From an uncultured Brachyspira sp. (GTDB taxonomy: Bacteria > Spirochaetota > Brachyspiria > Brachyspirales > Brachyspiraceae): a DNA stretch of 5,732 nt. The position numbers were made by a program, and so were the translations under genes. The notes under the pieces were generated by a model. That model did not search any database. It was not told the origin of the DNA and saw only the letters and a program-made list of their open reading frames with translations. Location of the stretch: assembly GCA_934725525.1 (NCBI GenBank), contig CAKVCG010000114.1, positions 1-5,732 of the forward strand. Direction: 5' to 3'. Shown piece by piece: positions 1 through 4,457 of the stretch. The stretch's first letter is position 1, and every line of letters begins with the position of its first letter.

Positions 1-278
1 TTAAAATTTTTATTCGGATACATTTCTTTTATATTAAAAATATCTCCAAACCAAAATTTGCTATTATAAGCGTTTGGATTAAGCCAAGAAGAAAAATATC
101 TATCTGTTGCATAATCTCTAAAAGGATTATATTCCCACTTCGTTTTTACTTTTTCCTCATAATTATCCATCTTATATTTAAGAGAATTATTTGTTTCTTG
201 GCAGAATAAAGATAAACTCATAAAAAATAATAATAAAATATTATAATAAATAATTTTGTGAAACATAAAAATTTTCAT
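1..278 (-). CDS. Exported protein of unknown function, N-terminal part (runs off the left edge)
   Basis: On the minus strand the frame is open from the ATG at 278-276 down to the window edge: 92 codons without a stop, with the stop lying outside the window. I found this gene by translating the reverse strand by hand. The first 26 residues look like a secretion signal: Lys and His near the N terminus, then a hydrophobic stretch (YYNILLLFFMSLSLF) ending in Cys26 before QE. Cys26 could suggest a lipoprotein, but Phe at -1 does not fit a lipobox well, so type I cleavage after Cys26 is equally possible. The mature part is polar and aromatic-rich (WEYNPFRDYATDRYF, then SSWLNPNAYNSKFWFGDIF), typical of a cell-envelope or periplasmic protein; I do not recognise the family. 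A second ATG at 266-264 is also possible. Neither start has a clear Shine-Dalgarno sequence. It is divergent from the gene at 454. Confidence 0.7.
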   Translation of the reverse strand, partial: MKIFMFHKIIYYNILLLFFMSLSLFCQETNNSLKYKMDNYEEKVKTKWEYNPFRDYATDRYFSSWLNPNAYNSKFWFGDIFNIKEMYPNKNF

Positions 279-290
279 ACTTAAAAAACT

Positions 291-325
291 AATAGAATTT
301 AATGAATTCAATATTGAATTCTATT
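291..325. repeat. Palindrome and tandem 9-bp units in the divergent intergenic region
   Basis: Positions 304-321 are a perfect 18-bp palindrome (GAATTCAAT followed by ATTGAATTC). It is preceded directly by GAATTTAAT at 295-303, a one-mismatch direct copy of the left half. Three 9-bp units therefore stand side by side, two direct and one inverted. A second, mutually exclusive pairing is possible between AATAGAATT at 291-299 and AATTCTATT at 317-325. The position between two divergent genes suggests an operator for a dimeric regulator or a leader hairpin for the minus-strand gene. No T-rich tail fits an intrinsic terminator in either direction. The sequence is directly seen; the role is inference. 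Confidence 0.55.
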
Positions 326-335
326 TTCCGAAAAT

Positions 336-362
336 ATTATATTAATATATAAATTATTTCAA
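336..362 (-). promoter_or_regulatory. Candidate minus-strand promoter for the exported-protein gene
   Basis: Read on the minus strand, TTGAAA lies at 362-357 (5 of 6 matches to the -35 consensus) and TATAAT at 341-336. The spacer is 15 bp, short of the ideal 17. A poorer -10, TAATAT at 339-334, would restore 17 bp. Transcription would begin near 329, placing the palindrome at 304-321 in the leader just before the start codon at 278. Such matches arise easily by chance in DNA this AT-rich. Confidence 0.35.
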
Positions 363-370
363 GGTAAAAA

Positions 371-417
371 TTTTTATTTAAATTTTTGCTTTAAATTTTT
401 TTAATTTTTTGTATAAT
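371..417 (+). promoter_or_regulatory. Candidate promoter with T-tracts upstream of the gene at 454
   Basis: A consensus TATAAT stands at 412-417, about 36 bases before the ATG at 454. No good -35 box sits 17 bp upstream (CTTTAA at 389-394 is weak; TTGCTT at 386-391 is 20 bp away). Instead the upstream DNA carries T-tracts at 371-375, 383-387, 396-402 and 405-410, including a direct repeat of TTTAAATTTTT at 377-387 and 390-400. Such tracts can bend DNA or act like an UP element for the RNA polymerase alpha subunit; that reading is inference. Confidence 0.4.
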
Positions 418-453
418 ATATGATAGATAAATTAAATTTTTGATTATATTTTT

Positions 454-924
454 ATGTTGAAAAAGATTTTATTAATTGAGATTCTGCTTGCCACTTTTAG
501 CGCAAGTCAATTAGCCGCTTATATTTCAAGTTCGCCTATGTTTCTTATGGAAGAAAAAGAATTAATAGGCATTGAAACTATAAATTATAACGATTATTCT
601 CAAAATTTAAAAATATTAAGTTTTCCTATGGTAAGTTCGGCAATGTGGTTCAAGGATTTTCCCGTTTTGGATTTAATTTTGGATGTATATGTTTTTGTCG
701 CCTATAATAAAAATGTAAATACTTTTGTGACTTATCTTAATTTTTATAGAACTTTGAAATCTATAGAATATAAATTCGGTGAAAGCGATTTTTCGGCTGT
801 TTTTTATTATTCGAGCGGTATGAATAATTATTTTAATTCTATGATTAGAGATTTGTCAATATCGTATAATAAATGCTATTTTGGAACTGATATTTACTTA
901 GGAGTTAATTATTATTTGAATTAA
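454..924 (+). CDS. Small exported protein of unknown function, probably beta-rich envelope protein
   Basis: This 156-residue protein begins with a signal-like sequence: MLKK, then a hydrophobic stretch to about residue 22, with possible signal peptidase I sites after SAS (residues 16-18) or LAA (residues 20-22). The rest is rich in Tyr, Phe and Asn and shows alternating hydrophobic stretches at about 71-84, 88-108, 112-120 and 132-155, as in beta strands. It ends GVNYYLN, an aromatic C-terminal strand reminiscent of outer-membrane beta-barrels, but it is short for a full barrel. The ATG at 454 is the first start after an in-frame TAA at 433-435, so no longer form exists with an ATG, GTG or TTG start. 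There is no Shine-Dalgarno sequence; the leader is almost all A and U. It may be a lineage-specific surface or periplasmic protein, or a shortened remnant of a larger barrel. I do not recognise a family. Confidence 0.65.
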   Translation: MLKKILLIEILLATFSASQLAAYISSSPMFLMEEKELIGIETINYNDYSQNLKILSFPMVSSAMWFKDFPVLDLILDVYVFVAYNKNVNTFVTYLNFYRTLKSIEYKFGESDFSAVFYYSSGMNNYFNSMIRDLSISYNKCYFGTDIYLGVNYYLN

Positions 925-963
925 ATATATTATTTTTTATTTTAATTTTTTAAGTTAAGGTAT

Positions 964-991
964 TTGCAATTATAATTGTTTATGATATAAT
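964..991 (+). promoter_or_regulatory. Extended -10 promoter for cmk/rpsA
   Basis: TTGCAA at 964-969 (4 of 6 matches to the -35 consensus) is followed after 16 bp by a perfect TATAAT at 986-991, with TG at 983-984 giving the extended -10 pattern TGnTATAAT. Transcription would start near 998, leaving a leader of about 33 bases before the GTG start. This is the best sigma-70-type promoter in the window and suits a highly expressed ribosomal-protein gene. Confidence 0.6.
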
Positions 992-1020
992 AATATGCTT
1001 GAAAATTATATTTATTAAAG

Positions 1021-1025
1021 AAAGG
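1021..1025 (+). promoter_or_regulatory. Ribosome binding site deciding the GTG start of cmk/rpsA
   Basis: AAAGG at 1021-1025, inside the purine tract 1017-1025, lies 5 bases before the GTG at 1031. The kinase P-loop begins only 11 codons after this GTG, as expected for cytidylate kinases, and no ATG in frame fits. This supports GTG as the true start. Confidence 0.65.
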
Positions 1026-1030
1026 TTAAA

Positions 1031-3427
1031 GTGTCCGATTCATATAAAATAATTACTCTTGATGGTCCTTCAGGTTCAGGTAAAAGCACAGTTGCCAAAT
1101 TAGTCGCCAATAAATTGGGGTTTAAATATTTGGATACGGGAGCTATGTATAGAGCCGTTACTTTATATATGCTTGAAAATCATATTGATATAAAAAATGA
1201 AAAAGAAGTTATAGAGGCTTTAAATAAATTAAATATAGGTTTCGACAGCAAATGCAGGATATATTTAGATTCTAAGGATGTTAGCGATTATATAAGAGGC
1301 GATAGAGTGGTTAAATCGGTTTCGGAAGTATCCGCCATAAGTTTAGTTAGAAGAAATATGGTTGATTTACAAAGAAATATAGCTAAAGATGACAATTATA
1401 TTTTGGATGGGCGAGATACTGGAAGCGTTGTTTTTCCAAATGCAGATTTTAAATTTTATATAGACGCTTCTATTGAAGAGAGAGCGAAGAGAAGATATAA
1501 AGAAGAATTATCAAAAGGTAAAGATATAAGTTTTGAAGAAATCAAAGAGAGTATTAAAAAAAGAGACGAATACGATTCAAATAGAGAATATAGTCCTTTG
1601 ATAGTTCCGAAAAGCGCGGTTATAATAGACACTACAAATATGGCCATAGACGAAGTTGTTGAAAAAATTACCGACATAGTTTTAAATAGGGAAAGTCGGA
1701 TTTTATATATAAACCCTCATAATTTGAGGGAGAGAGAGGGAACAATGGAAGATAATAATTTATCAAACGAACAAGAAAGAAAAGAATTTCTTAAAGCCGT
1801 GGAGGAATTCGGAGATAATGATAATAATAATTCTTACAAAGTCGGCAATATAGTTAAAGGAAATATTGAGAAATTTGACGATACGGATGTTTTTATAAAC
1901 CTCAATTATAAAGTGGAAGGTAAAGTAAATAGAAATGAATTTGAAAATGAGCCTAATATAGGAGAAGAAGTAGAAGCTATAATAGATATGGTAGATAATG
2001 ATAATGGATACTTTGTGTTATCAAAATCAAAATTAGATAGAAAAAAGGCGCAGACGATAATAGATGAAGCTATTAAAAATAATAATGCTGTTAATGGAAT
2101 AGTAAAAGAAATTATAAAGGGTGGCTTCAATATATCAATAATGGGTTATCAGGCTTTTTGTCCGTTTTCTCAAATAGAATTGAATAGAGGAATTAAAGAC
2201 GAAGAACATATAGGTAAAAAATATGAGTTTAAAGTAATAAAGAAAAAGGGTAAAGATATAGTGGTTTCAAGGAGAGTATTGCAAGAAGAAACACAAAATG
2301 CAAATATAGCCGTTTTTCTAAATAATTTGAAAGAAGGAGATATAATTAACGGTAAAGTTAAAAATATAGAGAGATTTGGAGCTTTCATTGGAATTACCGA
2401 AGGTTTGGACGGTTTCCTTGCAATACCGAATATGTCTTGGGCAAAAATAATTAATCCTAAAGATATAATTAAAAGAGGCGAAGAGAGAGCATTTAAAGTT
2501 CTTTCAATAGATAAAGAAAAAAGAAAAATAGATTTAGGAATAAAACAACTTGAAAACGACAGTTGGGTTCAGTTTGTAGAAGAATATCATATAGGCGATA
2601 CCATAAAAGGCGAAGTGACAAATGTTAAAAAATTTGGGGCTTTTGTTAAAGTTTATGATAATGTGGAAGGCTTGATTCATATATCCGATTTAAGTTGGAA
2701 CTCTCATGTCAATAGTCCGAGCGATTTTGTTAAAAAAGGCGATTATTTGGAATGTAAAATATTAGATATAGATGTTCCAGAAAGAAAGCTAACTTTAGGA
2801 TTAAAACAAGCGCGGAATAATCCTTGGGATACAGTAAGTAAAGATTTCCCGTTAAAGACTGCTGTAAAATGCAAACTTAAAAGAATATTAAAGAATTTTT
2901 CTGTATTCGAGCTTCCTAATGGTTTGGAAGGAATATGCGATATAGGAGATTTCGATTGGAAAAATAATATAGTTAATATGAAAGACTATATTAAAGATAA
3001 TGAATATATAGAAATGGTTGTAATGGCAATAGATAGAGATAAACAGAGAATCAGATTAAGCCACAAACATACTACTGAAAGCCCTTGGAGAGTATTCGAT
3101 AAGGAGCATCCGGTAGGTTCTATAGTAGACGGAACGGTAAAAGCGTTGGTTGATTCTGGAGCTATAATTTCATTAGAAAACGATTTGGAAGGGTTTATGC
3201 ATATATCCCAAATAGATTTACCAAAAGGTTCTAATTTAGAAGATGTCCTTAAAATAGGAGAGACTTATCCTTTTGTGGTTAGAGAGACAAATCAAGGAAA
3301 ACGTAGAATATATTTATCGAGAAGAGATTACACGGAAGCCGAAGCTAAAAGAGAGACTACAAATTATATTTCTAAAGAAGAGCCTACTTCTTTGACTTAT
3401 AATCCTTTCGATAATATTAATAATTAA
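1031..3427 (+). CDS. cmk/rpsA: Cytidylate kinase fused in frame to 30S ribosomal protein S1
   Basis: One 798-codon frame carries two proteins. Residues 1 to about 220 are cytidylate kinase, which phosphorylates CMP and dCMP with ATP in pyrimidine nucleotide salvage. They hold the P-loop GPSGSGKST (12-20), DTGAMYRA (35-42), DGRDTGSVVFP (126-136), the lid-type Arg/Lys region around KRRYKEE (153-159) and the typical end IIDTTNMAIDEVVEKI. Residues 239-798 are ribosomal protein S1, which binds mRNA on the 30S subunit. Six S1 (OB-fold) domains lie at about 269-333, 352-414, 434-505, 520-592, 606-677 and 694-764. The FGAF motif is kept only in domains 3 and 4. The N-terminal helix 244-260 corresponds to the segment that docks on protein S2 in E. 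coli. Both halves are of normal length, so the fusion costs nothing from either. cmk next to rpsA is an ancient pairing (E. coli has cmk upstream of rpsA), and a fused form is annotated in Treponema pallidum as I recall. The linker, about 221-238, looks like translated intergenic sequence, so free S1 may also be made from Met239. Confidence 0.93.
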   Translation: MSDSYKIITLDGPSGSGKSTVAKLVANKLGFKYLDTGAMYRAVTLYMLENHIDIKNEKEVIEALNKLNIGFDSKCRIYLDSKDVSDYIRGDRVVKSVSEVSAISLVRRNMVDLQRNIAKDDNYILDGRDTGSVVFPNADFKFYIDASIEERAKRRYKEELSKGKDISFEEIKESIKKRDEYDSNREYSPLIVPKSAVIIDTTNMAIDEVVEKITDIVLNRESRILYINPHNLREREGTMEDNNLSNEQERKEFLKAVEEFGDNDNNNSYKVGNIVKGNIEKFDDTDVFINLNYKVEGKVNRNEFENEPNIGEEVEAIIDMVDNDNGYFVLSKSKLDRKKAQTIIDEAIKNNNAVNGIVKEIIKGGFNISIMGYQAFCPFSQIELNRGIKDEEHIGKKYEFKVIKKKGKDIVVSRRVLQEETQNANIAVFLNNLKEGDIINGKVKNIERFGAFIGITEGLDGFLAIPNMSWAKIINPKDIIKRGEERAFKVLSIDKEKRKIDLGIKQLENDSWVQFVEEYHIGDTIKGEVTNVKKFGAFVKVYDNVEGLIHISDLSWNSHVNSPSDFVKKGDYLECKILDIDVPERKLTLGLKQARNNPWDTVSKDFPLKTAVKCKLKRILKNFSVFELPNGLEGICDIGDFDWKNNIVNMKDYIKDNEYIEMVVMAIDRDKQRIRLSHKHTTESPWRVFDKEHPVGSIVDGTVKALVDSGAIISLENDLEGFMHISQIDLPKGSNLEDVLKIGETYPFVVRETNQGKRRIYLSRRDYTEAEAKRETTNYISKEEPTSLTYNPFDNINN
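1714..1740 (+). promoter_or_regulatory. Hairpin and purine-rich Shine-Dalgarno tract at the kinase/S1 junction
   Basis: CCCTCA at 1714-1719 and TGAGGG at 1725-1730 form a perfect 6-bp stem with a 5-base loop, ending 14 bases before the internal ATG at 1745. A second GAGGG at 1736-1740 is the likely Shine-Dalgarno sequence and could also pair with CCCTC at 1714-1718. Two exclusive foldings therefore exist, one leaving the site free and one hiding it. This is among the most GC-rich spots in the neighbourhood, which makes chance pairing less likely. A regulatory role is inferred. Confidence 0.5.
1745..3427 (+). CDS. rpsA: Possible separately initiated ribosomal protein S1 (internal start within the fusion)
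   Basis: The in-frame ATG at 1745 (Met239 of the fusion) would give a 560-residue S1, close to the 557 residues of E. coli S1. It begins exactly where the S1 homology region and its S2-docking helix start. GAGGG at 1736-1740 places a Shine-Dalgarno core 5 bases before the ATG, stronger than that of most other genes in the window. Translation of the upstream kinase could be coupled to it. The sequence shows a competent start; whether it is used is inference. It matters because ribosomes need S1 in near-stoichiometric amounts while little cytidylate kinase is required, and internal initiation would solve that mismatch. Confidence 0.55.
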   Translation: MEDNNLSNEQERKEFLKAVEEFGDNDNNNSYKVGNIVKGNIEKFDDTDVFINLNYKVEGKVNRNEFENEPNIGEEVEAIIDMVDNDNGYFVLSKSKLDRKKAQTIIDEAIKNNNAVNGIVKEIIKGGFNISIMGYQAFCPFSQIELNRGIKDEEHIGKKYEFKVIKKKGKDIVVSRRVLQEETQNANIAVFLNNLKEGDIINGKVKNIERFGAFIGITEGLDGFLAIPNMSWAKIINPKDIIKRGEERAFKVLSIDKEKRKIDLGIKQLENDSWVQFVEEYHIGDTIKGEVTNVKKFGAFVKVYDNVEGLIHISDLSWNSHVNSPSDFVKKGDYLECKILDIDVPERKLTLGLKQARNNPWDTVSKDFPLKTAVKCKLKRILKNFSVFELPNGLEGICDIGDFDWKNNIVNMKDYIKDNEYIEMVVMAIDRDKQRIRLSHKHTTESPWRVFDKEHPVGSIVDGTVKALVDSGAIISLENDLEGFMHISQIDLPKGSNLEDVLKIGETYPFVVRETNQGKRRIYLSRRDYTEAEAKRETTNYISKEEPTSLTYNPFDNINN

Positions 3428-3439
3428 TTTTTATTATAT

Positions 3440-3445
3440 TATAAT
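3440..3445 (+). promoter_or_regulatory. Possible -10 box for a leaderless radical SAM transcript
   Basis: A perfect TATAAT ends 5 bases before the ATG at 3451, so transcription from it would start at or next to the start codon. TTAATA at 3417-3422 (4 of 6 matches) lies 17 bp upstream. The 23-base gap after the S1 stop codon has no Shine-Dalgarno sequence, which suits either leaderless initiation or reinitiation after S1. The gap is pure A/T, so the match may be chance. Confidence 0.25.
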
Positions 3446-3450
3446 TTATA

Positions 3451-4362
3451 ATGCCTGATACTAAAATAATATCTAAAACAGTGTATAGAGAAATAAATTG
3501 CAAATCGGCCGTAAACAAAATAAAAAATAGATTCGGTTTTTGCAACGATTTAAATATATACAGAGGTTGTTTGCATAAATGCTATTATTGTTATGCCGTT
3601 TATTCCCATAGATATATTAATTCTCGAGATTTTTTCGGGGAGATTTTTGTTAAGAAAAATATTGCCGAAGTATTGGAAAAAGAATTATCTTCAAAAAATT
3701 GGAATAGAGAGACAATAAATTTAGGAAGCGTTACAGACAGCTATCAGCCCGCGGAAGAAGATTATAAAATAATGCCCGAAATATTGAAACTCCTTATAAA
3801 ATATAAAACTCCGATGTTTATATCCACAAAAAGCGATTTGATACTCCGAGATTTTGATTTGATAGATAAACTTTCAAATATTGTCCCCGTTAGAATAGCT
3901 TCAACTATTACGACAACCGATGAAAAATTATCTTCTTTAATAGAGCCTAATGTAATAAGTCCTATTAAAAGATTTGAAACGCTTAAAGAATTCAAAAAAA
4001 CTAAAGCTATAGTGGGAGTTCATACAATTCCCGTTATGCCGTTTATAACCGAAAGCGGACTTGAAAATATTTTTATAAAAACAAAAGAAAATAATTTGAA
4101 TTATATTATTTGCGAAGTTTTAAATTTGAGAGGAGAATGTAGAAAAATATTTTTAAATTTTGTGAGAAAAAATTTCCACGAGCATTATAAAAAATATCTT
4201 TATATTTATAATAATAACGGAAAATTAAAAGAGGAATACAAAAATAAAATTCATAAAAGAATCAAATCGTTGGAAGAAAAATATTGTCTTAATTATGGTT
4301 TAATCGATTTTGAAAAAGTTTATATAGAAAATGAAGCTAATTTATTTGATTATAATTTGTAG
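3451..4362 (+). CDS. Radical SAM protein of the SplB-like (spore photoproduct lyase-like) family, substrate unknown
   Basis: The 303-residue protein holds the cluster-binding motif RGCLHKCYYCYA, with Cys40, Cys44 and Cys47 spaced CX3CX2C to hold a 4Fe-4S cluster that cleaves S-adenosylmethionine into a 5'-deoxyadenosyl radical. Other family hallmarks follow in order: the lead-in INCKSAVNK (16-23), SVTDSYQPAE (93-102), FISTKSDLILRD (123-134), and STITTTDEKLSSLIEP (151-166). This matches the COG1533 group of SplB-like proteins common in non-sporulating bacteria. Most have no known substrate; true spore photoproduct repair is unlikely in a spirochaete. Extra cysteines stand at 17, 31, 221, 230 and 279. 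The C-terminal 65 residues are Lys-rich and helical. The ATG at 3451 is chosen because the conserved lead-in starts about 15 codons in. It lies 23 bases after the S1 stop with no terminator between, so it is probably cotranscribed with cmk/rpsA. Confidence 0.85.
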   Translation: MPDTKIISKTVYREINCKSAVNKIKNRFGFCNDLNIYRGCLHKCYYCYAVYSHRYINSRDFFGEIFVKKNIAEVLEKELSSKNWNRETINLGSVTDSYQPAEEDYKIMPEILKLLIKYKTPMFISTKSDLILRDFDLIDKLSNIVPVRIASTITTTDEKLSSLIEPNVISPIKRFETLKEFKKTKAIVGVHTIPVMPFITESGLENIFIKTKENNLNYIICEVLNLRGECRKIFLNFVRKNFHEHYKKYLYIYNNNGKLKEEYKNKIHKRIKSLEEKYCLNYGLIDFEKVYIENEANLFDYNL

Positions 4363-4382
4363 AATTATTAATAAAAGGATAA

Positions 4383-4411
4383 TTGAATAAATCAATCAAC
4401 AAAAGTATAAA
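4383..4411 (+). promoter_or_regulatory. Candidate promoter for the unknown gene and rarA
   Basis: TTGAAT at 4383-4388 (4 of 6 matches to the -35 consensus) and TATAAA at 4406-4411 (5 of 6 to the -10) are separated by exactly 17 bp in the 95-base gap before the gene at 4458. The predicted start, near 4418, falls within the left arm of the inverted repeat at 4414-4450, so that repeat could serve as an operator over the start site. Confidence 0.4.
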
Positions 4412-4413
4412 AA

Positions 4414-4450
4414 TACCGAAAATTTAGTTATAAATTTATTTAAATCGGTA
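4414..4450 (+). repeat. Inverted repeat directly before the start of the 338-residue protein
   Basis: TACCGA at 4414-4419 is the exact reverse complement of TCGGTA at 4445-4450. Inside it AAATTTA (4420-4426) pairs with TAAATTT (4431-4437) around a 4-base GTTA loop, leaving seven unpaired bases (4438-4444) on the right side. The outer arm ends 7 bases before the ATG at 4458 and covers the place where a ribosome binding site should be; no clear Shine-Dalgarno sequence is present. It could be an operator or a translational hairpin. There is no following T-run, so it is not an intrinsic terminator. Confidence 0.5.
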
Positions 4451-4457
4451 TAGAATA

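Noticed and set aside
193..278. Lipoprotein call for the minus-strand exported protein based on Cys26
   Set aside because: The residues before Cys26 (SLF) do not fit a lipobox, with Phe at -1, so I left the export type open.
925..963. Possible terminator after the small exported-protein gene
   Set aside because: The stretch is T-rich but contains no stem with G/C pairs, so an intrinsic terminator cannot be supported.
1681..1744. Frameshift or sequencing error joining two separate genes
   Set aside because: Both halves are in the same frame with intact ends and normal lengths, so no frameshift need be invoked. A single-base error that removed a kinase stop codon cannot be excluded from one sequence.
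1456..2388. Three minus-strand open frames of 72-74 codons opposite the kinase/S1 gene (1456-1677, 1906-2130, 2170-2388)
   Set aside because: They lie wholly within a strongly supported coding region, have hydrophobic low-complexity translations typical of the complement of Lys/Glu-rich sequence, and show no family features.
3762..3995. Minus-strand open frame of 77 codons inside the radical SAM gene
   Set aside because: It is a complement shadow of a conserved coding region containing family motifs; no independent evidence.
4382..4396. Short hairpin ATTGA-ATAAA-TCAAT after the radical SAM gene
   Set aside because: A 5-bp mostly A/T stem without a U-run is expected by chance in this DNA, and it overlaps the better-supported -35 box.
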